The notes below the pieces were generated by a model that saw only the letters and a list, made by a program, of their open reading frames with translations, searched no databases and was not told where the DNA came from. Source: Pacificispira sp040217575 (lineage in GTDB: Bacteria > Pseudomonadota > Alphaproteobacteria > UBA8366 > Aestuariispiraceae). From it: a stretch of 64,000 bases of DNA. Shown piece after piece: positions 1 through 8,663 of this stretch. The stretch covers positions 124,001-188,000 of the forward strand of contig JAVJPW010000006.1 in NCBI GenBank assembly GCA_040217575.1, read 5' to 3'. The translations under genes were made by a program, and so were the position numbers. How positions within the stretch are numbered: position 1 is the stretch's first letter; each line of letters begins with the position of its first letter.

Positions 1-39
1 AGCACATCTTCCGGGCTGATCCCCGCGGGGCGCCCCGGG

Positions 40-459
40 GTGCCGAACCCGATCGACATTCATGTCGGCGGGCGCGTCCGATTGCGTCGATCGATTCTGG
101 GGATGAGCCAGGAACGTCTGGGGGAACTCCTGGGACTGACCTTCCAGCAGGTTCAGAAGTACGAACGCGGCACGAACCGGATCGGCGCAAGCCGTCTCTA
201 TGACCTGTCCCGTGTCCTGGATGTCCCGATCCAGTTTTTCTTCGAAGACATGTCGACGGAAACGGCGGACCAGTCGCCGCGGCTGCGTGCCGGATTGGCC
301 GAGACGGAAGCGGAAAGCTATACGGTCGAGGACCCGATGCACCGGCGCGAGACGCTGGAACTCGTCCGCGCCTATTACCGGATAAAGGACCCGGAGGTTC
401 GCCAGCGCATTTTGGACCTGTGCAGAACCATGGCCAATACTTCCACGGATAAACAGTAA
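40..459 (+). CDS. XRE-family transcriptional regulator (possibly 5'-truncated)
   Basis: A DNA-binding protein of about 139 residues with a Cro/C1-type helix-turn-helix near residues 12-66. The core reads GMSQERLGELLGLTFQQVQK followed by YERGTNRI, the form typical of small alphaproteobacterial XRE regulators. The C-terminal half is charged and probably helical. GTG at 40 is the first start inside the window, but the frame stays open to base 1, so the true start may lie further left. It sits directly upstream of metK. In many alphaproteobacteria a regulator of this type lies between lnt and metK (known synteny), so the gene off the left edge may be lnt (inference). The target genes are unknown. 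Confidence 0.85.
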   Translation: MPNPIDIHVGGRVRLRRSILGMSQERLGELLGLTFQQVQKYERGTNRIGASRLYDLSRVLDVPIQFFFEDMSTETADQSPRLRAGLAETEAESYTVEDPMHRRETLELVRAYYRIKDPEVRQRILDLCRTMANTSTDKQ

Positions 460-473
460 CCCGTCCGGCGGTA

Positions 474-502
474 TTGACGCCTTGGAAATTCCCCCGTAAC
501 AC
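474..502 (+). promoter_or_regulatory. candidate promoter and structured leader of metK
   Basis: TTGACG (474-479) is followed after 17 bases by TAACAC (497-502). The -35 is good and the -10 weak. The roughly 100-base leader that would follow contains a GGCC/GGCC hairpin at 519-534 and a perfect 6-bp hairpin AAGGTC/GACCTT at 562-567 and 575-580, just before the ribosome binding site GAGGGGG (588-594). metK leaders in other bacteria often carry SAM-sensing RNAs. I cannot match this one to a named class. Confidence 0.4.
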
Positions 503-605
503 ACCGCCTTTCATGAACGGCCTCTTCGTCGGCCGGGAACTGTCGCAACACTGCTTTCGCCAAGGTCTCACGCCGACCTTCATGATTGAGGGGGATCGAT
601 CCAAA

Positions 606-1793
606 ATGTCCAATTCCTTCCTGTTCACCAGTGAGTCCGTCTCGGAAGGTCACCCCGACAAGGTCTGCGACCGGATTTCGGATGAGGTCGTGGACCTTTT
701 CCTGGCGGCCGACCCGGGCGCGCGTGTTGCCTGCGAAACGCTTACGACGACGAATCGCATCGTCATCGCCGGTGAGGTTCGCGGCCCCGAAAGCGTCGTG
801 TCCGCCGACGGCGCGGTGAACAAGGAAAAGATCGAATCGCTGGCCCGCGCCGCGGTGAAGGACATTGGCTATGAACAGGAAGGGTTTCATCACGCCGACG
901 CGTCGGTCGAAATCTACCTGCATGGCCAGTCGAAGGACATCGCGGTTGGCGTCGATGCTGCCGGCAACAAGGACGAAGGTGCCGGCGACCAGGGCCTGAT
1001 GTTCGGTCACGCTCGCCGCGAAACCGACGTTCTGATGCCGGCGCCGATCCAGTATTCCCATGAAATTCTGAAAAGCCTTGCGGAATATCGCCACAGCGAT
1101 CCGAAGTCCGGCCTGGGCCCGGATTCGAAAAGCCAGGTTACGATGGCCTATGAAAACGGCAAGCCGGTGGGCGTCACCTCCGTCGTCGTATCCACCCAGC
1201 ACGATGCCGGATTGGATCAGGATCAGGTGCGCGAAATTGTTCGCCCCCATGTCGAAAAGGTACTGCCGAACGGCTGGTTCCCGAAGGAAGACGAATTCTA
1301 TGTGAACCCGACCGGCATTTTTGTCATCGGCGGGCCCGACGGCGACGCCGGTCTTACGGGCCGGAAGATCATCGTCGACACTTATGGCGGCGCAGCCCCG
1401 CATGGCGGCGGCGCGTTTTCCGGCAAGGACCCGACCAAGGTCGACCGGTCGGCGGCCTATGCCGCGCGCTATGTGGCGAAAAACATCGTCGCGGCCGGTC
1501 TGGCGGAAAAATGCACGATCCAGGTCGCCTATGCGATCGGCGTGTCCAAGCCGCTGTCGCTTCTGGTCGACACCCATGGAACCGGCACGGTCAGCGAAGA
1601 CAAGCTGGTCGGCGCGGTGAACGAAACCATGGACCTGTCGCCGCGCGGCATCCGCGAACATCTGAACCTCAGCCGCGCGATCTACGCACCCAGCGCCGCA
1701 TATGGCCATTTCGGCCGTCAGCCGACGGACGAAGGTCACTTCAGCTGGGAACGCACTGACCTGGTCGAAGCGCTCAAGGCGGCGCTCACCTAA
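606..1793 (+). CDS. metK: S-adenosylmethionine synthase MetK
   Basis: Makes S-adenosylmethionine from ATP and methionine; cytosolic, supplying the methyl donor used by trmB, prmC, ubiG and other methyltransferases in this window. The 395-residue length is normal for the family. Seen in the sequence: the N-terminal SVSEGHPDKVCDRISD motif, the GAGDQGLMFG loop in the first third, and the phosphate-binding GGGAFSGKDPTKVDRSAAY in the C-terminal half. The frame is open upstream to 474, but ATG 606 is chosen because the family begins at MSNSFLFTSES and GAGGGGG (588-594) is a fitting ribosome binding site. trmB follows after 11 bases. Confidence 0.97.
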   Translation: MSNSFLFTSESVSEGHPDKVCDRISDEVVDLFLAADPGARVACETLTTTNRIVIAGEVRGPESVVSADGAVNKEKIESLARAAVKDIGYEQEGFHHADASVEIYLHGQSKDIAVGVDAAGNKDEGAGDQGLMFGHARRETDVLMPAPIQYSHEILKSLAEYRHSDPKSGLGPDSKSQVTMAYENGKPVGVTSVVVSTQHDAGLDQDQVREIVRPHVEKVLPNGWFPKEDEFYVNPTGIFVIGGPDGDAGLTGRKIIVDTYGGAAPHGGGAFSGKDPTKVDRSAAYAARYVAKNIVAAGLAEKCTIQVAYAIGVSKPLSLLVDTHGTGTVSEDKLVGAVNETMDLSPRGIREHLNLSRAIYAPSAAYGHFGRQPTDEGHFSWERTDLVEALKAALT

Positions 1794-1804
1794 TCACGAA
1801 TCCC

Positions 1805-2491
1805 ATGACGGACGGCAGAGATCCATCGCGGCCGAAATTTTTCGGACGCCGCAAAGGCCGTCCGCTCAGCGCGTCGCACCAGACCTATCTGGATGAGGCC
1901 CTGCCGGGCATGACCCTGGACCCGGCGGCAATGCCGGTACGACCTGCGGACCTTTTCATGGGTTCGGTCTCGGACGTCTGGATGGAAATCGGGTTCGGGT
2001 CCGGCGAACACCTGATCGCCCAGGCTCAGGCGAACCCGACGGTTGGTCTGATCGGGTGCGAACCTTTCATCAACGGTGTCGCAAAGGCCGTTCGCGACGC
2101 AAAGACCGCCGGTCTGGAAAACGTCCTGATCTATCCCGACGATGCGCGCCATGTCCTGAACGCGCTGCCGGACGGTTCGCTGGGGCGGATTTTCGTACTG
2201 TTTCCCGACCCGTGGCCCAAGAAGCGCCATCGCATGCGCCGGTTCATCGGACCGGACAATCTGGATCTGCTGGCGCGCGTGCTGCGGCCCGGCGGGGAAT
2301 TACGCTGTGCGACCGACCATCCCGACTATCTGGACTGGATGCTTTTTCATGTGACTGCGTCCCCCGCATTCCGCTGGCAGGCCGAACGGCCCGACGACTG
2401 GCGGCGGCGCCCGGACGACCAACCACCGACCCGGTATGAGACGAAGGCGCTGGCCGGTCAGCCGCACTACCTTCGCTTTCTGAGAGTGTGA
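1805..2491 (+). CDS. trmB: tRNA (guanine-N7-)-methyltransferase TrmB
   Basis: Methylates G46 in the variable loop of tRNAs, using SAM. 228 residues, full length. The SAM-binding site is visible as EIGFGSGEHL near residue 62. The family hallmark FPDPWPKKRHRMRRFI lies in the middle, and the C-terminal part carries RYETKALA, the conserved T-x-(Y)E-x-K-A region. It follows metK by 11 bases and is very probably co-transcribed with it, which places a SAM user next to the SAM producer. Confidence 0.95.
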   Translation: MTDGRDPSRPKFFGRRKGRPLSASHQTYLDEALPGMTLDPAAMPVRPADLFMGSVSDVWMEIGFGSGEHLIAQAQANPTVGLIGCEPFINGVAKAVRDAKTAGLENVLIYPDDARHVLNALPDGSLGRIFVLFPDPWPKKRHRMRRFIGPDNLDLLARVLRPGGELRCATDHPDYLDWMLFHVTASPAFRWQAERPDDWRRRPDDQPPTRYETKALAGQPHYLRFLRV

Positions 2492-2513
2492 TGCCGTTTG
2501 CGCCGTCTGGGGC

Positions 2514-2542
2514 TTGAAAACCGGGGCCGGTTGGCGTATGAC
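2514..2542 (+). promoter_or_regulatory. sigma70-type promoter of the rimP-nusA-infB operon
   Basis: TTGAAA (2514-2519) and TATGAC (2537-2542) are separated by exactly 17 bases, in the gap after trmB. Transcription would start near 2549 and give a leader of about 115 bases before the rimP ATG at 2665. Seen directly as a consensus-like pair; promoter activity is inferred. Confidence 0.55.
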
Positions 2543-2592
2543 GCACCTTAAGACTTTCATTGTATCGCCCCTTAACCGGGAGTGATGGATGG

Positions 2593-2618
2593 GGGTGGGC
2601 CGCGGCCCGCCCTTTTTT
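2593..2618 (+). terminator. intrinsic terminator-like hairpin in the rimP leader (possible attenuator)
   Basis: An almost perfect G/C-only hairpin (arms in 2593-2612, one G-U pair, four-base loop) is followed by six T residues (2613-2618). It lies downstream of the candidate promoter and upstream of rimP, so it could cut transcription short before the operon. A second perfect 7-bp hairpin (GGCCCAA 2622-2628, TTGGGCC 2635-2641) follows. Its 3' arm can also pair with the terminator arm GGCCC (2604-2608), so alternative folds exist. Alternatively it ends the metK-trmB transcript. Confidence 0.7.
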
Positions 2619-2664
2619 AATGGCCCAACGCCTTTTGGGCCGACTTGGACAAGACACACGACGC

Positions 2665-3186
2665 ATGGATACGGAAACCCGCATTGCGGAGATGATCGGA
2701 CCGGGACTCGCCGATATGGGCTTCGGGGTCGTGCGCGTGCGTGTGATGGGAACGAAGCGGGTGACGCTGCAGATCATGGCGGACCGGCTGGACGAAACGC
2801 CGATTACGGTAGATGATTGTGCGGACATCAGCCGCGCCGTGTCGGCGATACTGGATGTCGAAGACCCGATCCAAAGTGCCTACAGCCTGGAAGTCAGTTC
2901 ACCCGGTATCGACCGGCCGCTGACCCGCCTGCGCGATTTCGAACGTTTCGCGGGGTTCGAGGCAAAGATCGAAATGGCGACGCTGCTGGACGGGCGCAAA
3001 CGATTTCGCGGGATGCTGACGGGTATCGACGGGGATACGGTCGGAATCGACACCGAACACGGCGCCTATGCGCTGTCATTCGCGGACATCAAGGACGCGA
3101 AACTCATTCTGACGGACGCCCTGATCGAAGCAAGCCGCGCCGCTGCGGCCGGTGTCGAAGGGGCAACGGAAGGTGCCGCGGTCTGA
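2665..3186 (+). CDS. rimP: ribosome maturation factor RimP
   Basis: Assists late maturation of the 30S ribosomal subunit. 173 residues: an N-terminal alpha/beta domain containing LEVSSPGIDRPLTRLRDFER, the family signature, and a C-terminal SH3-like barrel. ATG 2665 is chosen because homologs begin just before RIAEMIGPGLADMGF. The open frame back to 2560 runs through the leader hairpins and is unlikely to be translated. First gene of the conserved rimP-nusA-ylxR-infB-rbfA operon. Confidence 0.93.
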   Translation: MDTETRIAEMIGPGLADMGFGVVRVRVMGTKRVTLQIMADRLDETPITVDDCADISRAVSAILDVEDPIQSAYSLEVSSPGIDRPLTRLRDFERFAGFEAKIEMATLLDGRKRFRGMLTGIDGDTVGIDTEHGAYALSFADIKDAKLILTDALIEASRAAAAGVEGATEGAAV

Positions 3187-3245
3187 CGGCTGTGGAAATT
3201 TTGGATAGCTAGGTTTCAATCGTTGCGGATAAGGACCTGAGGACG

Positions 3246-4838
3246 ATGGACGGAATTACGATTACGCGGACCGATATGCTGGCTGTCGCCGATGCGGTGG
3301 CCCGTGAAAAGGCGATCGAACGCGAATTGGTGCTGGAAGCGATGGAACAGGCCATTCAGAAGGCCGGCCGGTCGAAATACGGGATGGAACACGACATTCG
3401 TGCCGCCATCGACCGCAAGACCGGGGAAATCGTTCTGGCCCGGTATATCGAGGTCGTGGAGCCGGAAGATCTGGAAGACGAGGTCAAGCAGATGACCGTC
3501 GACCGGGCCCGCCGCAAGAAGGCGGACGCCGTGGTCGGTGAATTCATTGTCGACCGCCTGCCGCCCATCGATTTCGGCCGCATCGCCGCCCAGACCGCGA
3601 AACAGGTCATCGTCCAGAAGGTCCGCGAGGCGGAGCGTGAGCGTCAGTACGAAGAATACAAGGACCGTGCCGGCGAAATCGTGAACGGTCTGGTGAAACG
3701 GGTCGAATACGGCAACGTCACGGTCGACCTGGGCCGCGCCGAAGCGGTCATGCGCCGGGATGAGGTTATTCCGCGCGAACATTTCAAACGCGGCGACCGC
3801 GTGCGTGCCTTCATCTATGACGTGCGCCGCGAACAGAAGGGGCCGCAGATTTTCCTGTCGCGCACGCGCCCGGAATTCATGGCCATGCTGTTCGCGCAGG
3901 AAGTGCCGGAAATCTATGACGGTATCATCGAAATCCGCAAGGTGGCCCGCGACCCGGGCAGCCGCGCAAAGATTGCGGTGATTTCCAACGACGGGTCCAT
4001 CGACCCGGTCGGCGCGTGCGTCGGCATGCGCGGCAGCCGCGTTCAGGCGGTAGTCGCGGAACTGCAGGGTGAAAAGATCGACATCATTCCCTGGAATGAT
4101 GAAGACCCGACATTCGTCGTGAACGCCCTGGCGCCGGCGGAAGTCACCAAGGTCGTGATGGACCCGGACACGAACACGATCGAAGTGGTCGTGCCGGACG
4201 AACAGCTGTCGCTGGCCATCGGGCGGCGCGGTCAGAACGTGCGCCTGGCGTCGATGCTGACGGGCTGGAACATCGACATCATGACCGAAGAACAGGAATC
4301 GGAAAAACGTCAGCGCGAATTCATGGAACGGTCCGAACTGTTCATGGAAGCGCTGGATGTGGACGACATGATCGCCCAGCTTCTGGTTACCGAAGGGTTC
4401 ACGTCGGTCGAAGAAGTCGCCTATGTCCCGATCGAGGAGCTGGCGGCGATCGAAGGTTTCGACGCCGATGTGGCCGAAGCTCTGTCGGAACGCGCGAACA
4501 ACCACCTTGAAGCATTGAACCAGGCTTTGGCGCAACGGCGTCTGGAACTGGGCGTGAAGGACGATCTGGTGGAGTTCACCGGATTTTCGAACAAGCTTCT
4601 GATCAAGCTTGGCGAAGGCGAGGTCCGCACGCTGGAAGACCTGGCCGGGCTGGCGGCGGACGAACTGACCGACCCCGAAGACGGTATCCTGAAGGGTGAA
4701 GGCATGACCGAAGAGGAAGCAACCCAGCTGGTCATGTCCGCGCGGGTTCAGGTCGGCTGGATTACGCAGGAAGAACTGGACGCCATGATGGCCGAACCGT
4801 CGGAAGACGGTGAAGAGGAAGCCGAAGGCGCCGCGTAA
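3246..4838 (+). CDS. nusA: transcription termination/antitermination factor NusA
   Basis: Binds RNA polymerase and nascent RNA to control pausing, termination and antitermination. 530 residues. Order of parts: N-terminal polymerase-binding domain (about 1-125), S1 domain (about 135-200, around NGLVKRVEYGNVTVDLGRAE), tandem KH domains (about 230-345, including GACVGMRGSRVQAV and LAIGRRGQNVRLAS), then acidic C-terminal helix-hairpin-helix-type repeats (about 365-510). It follows rimP by 59 bases in the same operon. NusA is known in enterobacteria to control its own operon by attenuation, which fits the leader hairpin upstream of rimP (inference). Confidence 0.97.
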   Translation: MDGITITRTDMLAVADAVAREKAIERELVLEAMEQAIQKAGRSKYGMEHDIRAAIDRKTGEIVLARYIEVVEPEDLEDEVKQMTVDRARRKKADAVVGEFIVDRLPPIDFGRIAAQTAKQVIVQKVREAERERQYEEYKDRAGEIVNGLVKRVEYGNVTVDLGRAEAVMRRDEVIPREHFKRGDRVRAFIYDVRREQKGPQIFLSRTRPEFMAMLFAQEVPEIYDGIIEIRKVARDPGSRAKIAVISNDGSIDPVGACVGMRGSRVQAVVAELQGEKIDIIPWNDEDPTFVVNALAPAEVTKVVMDPDTNTIEVVVPDEQLSLAIGRRGQNVRLASMLTGWNIDIMTEEQESEKRQREFMERSELFMEALDVDDMIAQLLVTEGFTSVEEVAYVPIEELAAIEGFDADVAEALSERANNHLEALNQALAQRRLELGVKDDLVEFTGFSNKLLIKLGEGEVRTLEDLAGLAADELTDPEDGILKGEGMTEEEATQLVMSARVQVGWITQEELDAMMAEPSEDGEEEAEGAA

Positions 4839-4889
4839 GCGGCCTCTTGGCCCCTTTCCTGAAGGTTTTGAGCGGGAGAATGAAAACTG

Positions 4890-5588
4890 GTGCTGAGCGC
4901 GACTGACGAGGCGGTGGAAAACGACCTTTCGTCCCCGGACGGGGAGGAAGAGGAACAGCATGCCTCTGTCCGCCGGTGCCTGGTTTCGGGCGACCGCAAG
5001 CCAAAGGAAGCGCTTGTCCGTTTTGTCATCGGCCCGGACAATCGGGTCGTTCCGGACGTAGCGGAGAAACTGCCCGGTCGCGGAATGTGGTTGAGCGCGG
5101 ATGCGCGAAGCTTTAAGACGGCGGTCGAGAAGAAGGCATTTCATCGCGCGGCACGCCGGGCGGTCGATGTGCCGGACGGTTTGGCCGTCCAGGTCGAAGG
5201 GCTTTTGGCGCGCCGTTGTGTTGACGCGCTGTCCCTGGCCCGCCGGGCGGGCGAGGCGGTTTGCGGGTTTGAAAAGGTCAAGGCGCTGTTGAAGTCCGGG
5301 CAGGGTGCGGTTTTGTTGACGGCATCGGATGCATCGGCCGACGGGCGTGAAAAACTGGCCGCGTTGGCCTCCGCGCTTGGCGGGGTTCGCCCTGTCGGTG
5401 TGCTGGCGTCGGATGAACTGGCACGGGCCTTCGGGCGGGACCGGGTTGTCCATGCAGCGGTTGCCAAGGGCGGCCTGGGCGAGAGACTGGCGCAGGACGC
5501 GGCGCGCCTTGAAGGGTTTCGGGACGGTGGCGGTATGGCCGGCCCGGGGTTAGACAGCCAGGATAGTTCGGCTGGAAAGGACGATTGA
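4890..5588 (+). CDS. YlxR-L7Ae fusion RNA-binding protein
   Basis: A 232-residue protein of two joined domains: DUF448/YlxR (about residues 28-100, with RRCLVSGDRKPKEALVRFV and LPGRGMWLSADAR) and an L7Ae/L30e-like domain (about 110-200, with CVDALSLARRAGEAVCGFEK). Both are linked to RNA or nucleoid binding, and the fusion is the usual alphaproteobacterial form between nusA and infB. GTG 4890 is the start that fits; the ATG at 4883 in another frame stops at once. Its stop overlaps the infB ATG by one base, implying translational coupling. Confidence 0.9.
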   Translation: MLSATDEAVENDLSSPDGEEEEQHASVRRCLVSGDRKPKEALVRFVIGPDNRVVPDVAEKLPGRGMWLSADARSFKTAVEKKAFHRAARRAVDVPDGLAVQVEGLLARRCVDALSLARRAGEAVCGFEKVKALLKSGQGAVLLTASDASADGREKLAALASALGGVRPVGVLASDELARAFGRDRVVHAAVAKGGLGERLAQDAARLEGFRDGGGMAGPGLDSQDSSAGKDD

Positions 5589-8140
5589 TGAGCGAGAGTA
5601 CTTCGAAAGGCGGCGGTAAACTTTCCCTTGGCAAGCCGGGGAAACTCAGTCTGTCGAAGACGGTCGAAAGCGGTCAGGTTCGGCAGAGCTTCAGCCATGG
5701 CCGGTCCAAGACCGTGATCGTCGAGACGAAGAGCCGGCGTTCCTTCGAACGGACCGAAGGTGGCGACATGAAGGTCGTCAAGGGTGGCCAGGGTCGCCGC
5801 CCGCAGGGCGAAGGCAACAAGCTGGTTGCTGAAAACCCGCTGGACGGGCTGTCGGAATCCGAACGCCAGAACCGCCTGCGCGCGCTGGAAGGTGCCGCGA
5901 AGGAAGAAGAACGCCGCCGCCAGGACGCGGAAGATGCCGAACGCCGCGCGGAAGAAGCCCGCAAGCGGCGCGAGGAAGAGGAAGAACGCCGCCGTCAGGA
6001 AGCCGAGGAAGCGGAACGCAAGGCCAAGGAAGCGGCGGAAGAGGTCGCGGAAGAGAGTGCGGCGGCTCCGGCCGAAGCGCCTGCCCCGGAAGAAGTCGCC
6101 GCTGCGGAAGTGGACATTCCCCCGTCGCCGGAAAAGGCAGAGGCCGCCCGCGCCCGCGGAAAGGTCGAAACGCCCGAACAGCAGCAGGCGGAAAAAGACA
6201 AGAAAAACAAAGGCACGATGCGCCTGCGCGGCGAACCGCGCCGCCGTCAGGGCAAACTTACCATCACCCAGGCGCTGGAAGATGACGACGGTGAAAGCCG
6301 GCATCGTTCCATGGCCGCGCTGCGCCGTGCGCGCGAACGCGAAAAGCAGCAGAACCGTGAACGCCTGTCCCGTGGAGAAAAAGTTGTGCGTGAAGTAACT
6401 GTTCCGGAAGCAATCACGGTCGGCGATCTGGCCAACCGTATGGCGGAACGGGCGCCCGACGTGATCAAGGCGCTTATGAAGAACGGCATCATGGCGGCCG
6501 TGAATCAGGTGATCGATGCTGATACGGCAGAACTGATCGTCGAAGAATTCGGCCACCGGGTGAAGCGCGTGTCCGAAGCGGACGTCGAAGATGTGCTTAT
6601 CAAACCGGACGATGGCGACGGCAAGAAAGTGCCGCGCGCACCGGTCGTCACCGTCATGGGCCATGTCGACCACGGGAAGACGTCGCTGTTGGACGCGCTG
6701 CGCGCGACCGACGTCGCGGCGGGCGAAGCCGGCGGCATCACCCAGCATATCGGCGCCTATCAGGTGACCATGTCGTCCGGTGACAAGATCACCTTCCTGG
6801 ACACGCCGGGCCACGCGGCCTTCACGGCGATGCGTCAGCGCGGTGCACAGGTTACGGACATCGTCATCCTGGTCGTCGCGGCCGACGATGGAATCCAGCC
6901 CCAGACGGTGGAGGCGATCAACCACGCCAAGGCGGCGGAAGTGCCGATCATCGTTGCCGTCAACAAGATCGACAAGGAAGGCGCCGACCCGACCAAGGCG
7001 AAGACGCAGCTTCTGGAACACGAACTTGTGCCCGAAGACATGGGCGGCGACGTGATGTGTATCGAAGTTTCTGCGCTGAAGCGGATGAACCTGGATACGC
7101 TGGAAGAATCCATTCTGCTTCAGGCGGAAGTCCTGGAACTGGAAGCCGTGCCGGAAGCCCCGGCGCGTGGCGCGATTGTCGAAGCCAAGCTTGAAAAGGG
7201 ACGCGGGTCCGTCGCGACCGTCCTGGTGCAAAGCGGTACGCTGAAGGTCGGCGACATCTTCGTCGCCGGTCAGGAATGGGGCCGTGTGCGCGCCCTTCTG
7301 GACGACCGCGGCCAACCCGTTGAGGAAGCCGGTCCGTCGGTTCCGGTCGAAGTGCTGGGTCTTCAGGGCACGCCCCAGGCCGGGGACGAATTCATCGTCC
7401 TGGGGGACGAGGTCCGCGCGAAGGAAATCGCCGAATATCGCCAGCGCAAGAACCGCGAAGCGAATTTCACGATTGCCGGCCGCGGCACCCTGGAACAGAT
7501 GTTCGAGAAGGTGAAGGCGGGCGAGGCGGAACAGCTCCCGATCGTCGTGAAAACCGACGTTCAGGGGTCGCTGGAAGCGATCACGGCAGCGCTGGACAAG
7601 CTGGCGACGGACGAAGTGAAGGTCCGGGTCCTGCATGGCGCGGTCGGCGGGATCACCGAAAGCGACGTCACGCTGGCATCGTCCACGGGCGGCGTCATCG
7701 TCGGATTCAACGTCCGGGCCAACCCGCAGGCGCGCGACCTGGCGCGGCGCGACAATGTGGATATCCGCTATTATTCGATCATCTACGACCTGATCGACGA
7801 TATGAAATCCATCCTGTCCGGCATGCTGGCGCCGGAAGAACGCGAGGAATTCCTGGGTTACGCCCAGATCCGCGAGGTTTTTGCCATTTCCAAGGTCGGC
7901 AAGGTTGCAGGCTGCATGATCACCGACGGCGAAGTGCGCCGCGGTGCAAAGGTCCGCCTGCTGCGCGACGACACCGTCATCTACGAAGGTGCGCTGAAAC
8001 AGCTGAAACGCTTCAAGGACGATGTCCGCGAAGTGAAACAGGGCTACGAATGCGGCATGGCCTTTGAAAACTATGATGACATCAAGGAAGGCGATGTGGT
8101 TGAGTGTTTCGACGTTCAGTCCGTCAAGCGGGAACTCTGA
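5588..8140 (+). CDS. infB: translation initiation factor IF-2
   Basis: GTPase that places initiator tRNA on the 30S subunit. About 850 residues. The first 270 or so residues are a charged, coiled-coil-like region rich in E, R and A with two lysine-rich stretches, variable in the family. A conserved IF2_N element follows (VPEAITVGDLANRMAERAPD). The G domain begins near residue 350 with GHVDHGKTS (G1), DTPGHAAF (G3) and NKID (G4), followed by beta-barrel domains II-IV. ATG 5588 overlaps the preceding TGA; TTG one codon upstream is less likely. Part of the nusA operon. Confidence 0.97.
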   Translation: MSESTSKGGGKLSLGKPGKLSLSKTVESGQVRQSFSHGRSKTVIVETKSRRSFERTEGGDMKVVKGGQGRRPQGEGNKLVAENPLDGLSESERQNRLRALEGAAKEEERRRQDAEDAERRAEEARKRREEEEERRRQEAEEAERKAKEAAEEVAEESAAAPAEAPAPEEVAAAEVDIPPSPEKAEAARARGKVETPEQQQAEKDKKNKGTMRLRGEPRRRQGKLTITQALEDDDGESRHRSMAALRRAREREKQQNRERLSRGEKVVREVTVPEAITVGDLANRMAERAPDVIKALMKNGIMAAVNQVIDADTAELIVEEFGHRVKRVSEADVEDVLIKPDDGDGKKVPRAPVVTVMGHVDHGKTSLLDALRATDVAAGEAGGITQHIGAYQVTMSSGDKITFLDTPGHAAFTAMRQRGAQVTDIVILVVAADDGIQPQTVEAINHAKAAEVPIIVAVNKIDKEGADPTKAKTQLLEHELVPEDMGGDVMCIEVSALKRMNLDTLEESILLQAEVLELEAVPEAPARGAIVEAKLEKGRGSVATVLVQSGTLKVGDIFVAGQEWGRVRALLDDRGQPVEEAGPSVPVEVLGLQGTPQAGDEFIVLGDEVRAKEIAEYRQRKNREANFTIAGRGTLEQMFEKVKAGEAEQLPIVVKTDVQGSLEAITAALDKLATDEVKVRVLHGAVGGITESDVTLASSTGGVIVGFNVRANPQARDLARRDNVDIRYYSIIYDLIDDMKSILSGMLAPEEREEFLGYAQIREVFAISKVGKVAGCMITDGEVRRGAKVRLLRDDTVIYEGALKQLKRFKDDVREVKQGYECGMAFENYDDIKEGDVVECFDVQSVKREL

Positions 8141-8189
8141 ACGCGGGAACGATGAATTTGGTCGATTGAACCCTTGGGAGGGGTGACGC

Positions 8190-8585
8190 ATGAGCGACCG
8201 TGAACTGTCCCAACGCCAGCTTCGCGTCGGCGAACAAATCCGCCACGCGCTGTCCCGGATTCTCCTGCGCGGGGAATTGCGCGACCCGGTTCTGACCGGG
8301 GTGCCGATCACCGTCTCGGAAGTCCGCTGTTCGCCCGACCTGAAACTGGCGACCGTCTATGTCCTGCCGCTGGGTGGCCAGAACGGGGACGAGGTGGCGA
8401 CCGCCCTTCGCCGTGCCGCGGCCTTTCTGCGCGGTCAGGTTTCGCGGGAGGTACGGCTGAAATACACGCCGGGCCTGCGGTTCCAGATCGACGAAAGCTT
8501 TGACGAGGCAAGCCGGATCGACAGCCTGCTCCGCCGTCCGGAAGTCGCCCGCGACCTGATCGAACAGGACCGGGACGAGGACTGA
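8190..8585 (+). CDS. rbfA: 30S ribosome-binding factor RbfA
   Basis: Binds the maturing 30S subunit near the 16S rRNA 5' end and is needed for growth in the cold in model species. 131 residues, normal length. The family core LTGVPITVSEVRCSPDLKLATVYV and the C-terminal LKYTPGLRFQIDESFDEASRIDSLL are present. A GGGAGGGG ribosome binding site lies about 10 bases upstream. It is the last gene of its operon here; truB, which often follows, is absent and replaced by a terminator. Confidence 0.95.
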   Translation: MSDRELSQRQLRVGEQIRHALSRILLRGELRDPVLTGVPITVSEVRCSPDLKLATVYVLPLGGQNGDEVATALRRAAAFLRGQVSREVRLKYTPGLRFQIDESFDEASRIDSLLRRPEVARDLIEQDRDED

Positions 8586-8606
8586 TCCAACCGGGTTCCA
8601 GACATG

Positions 8607-8640
8607 AAAACGCCCCCGGCAATGTCGGGGGCGTTTTTTT
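8607..8640. terminator. bidirectional intrinsic terminator between rbfA and trxA
   Basis: Perfect 12-bp stem (8607-8618 with 8626-8637), seven-base loop, and T runs on both strands because the arms begin with AAAA and end with TTTT. It serves both the nusA-infB operon (+) and the addB-addA-trxA operon (-), which converge here. Confidence 0.95.
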
Positions 8641-8663
8641 ATTCTGCGATGGACGCTGCGGCC

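Noticed and set aside
375..1739. 454-residue open frame on the minus strand over metK
   Set aside because: Antisense shadow of a certain gene; high GC keeps the opposite frame open. Composition is arginine/histidine-rich with no domain.
5141..8311. 1056-residue minus-strand open frame over infB
   Set aside because: Mirror of the IF-2 coding sequence, rich in F, R and G with no recognisable family; IF-2 motifs on the plus strand are unambiguous.
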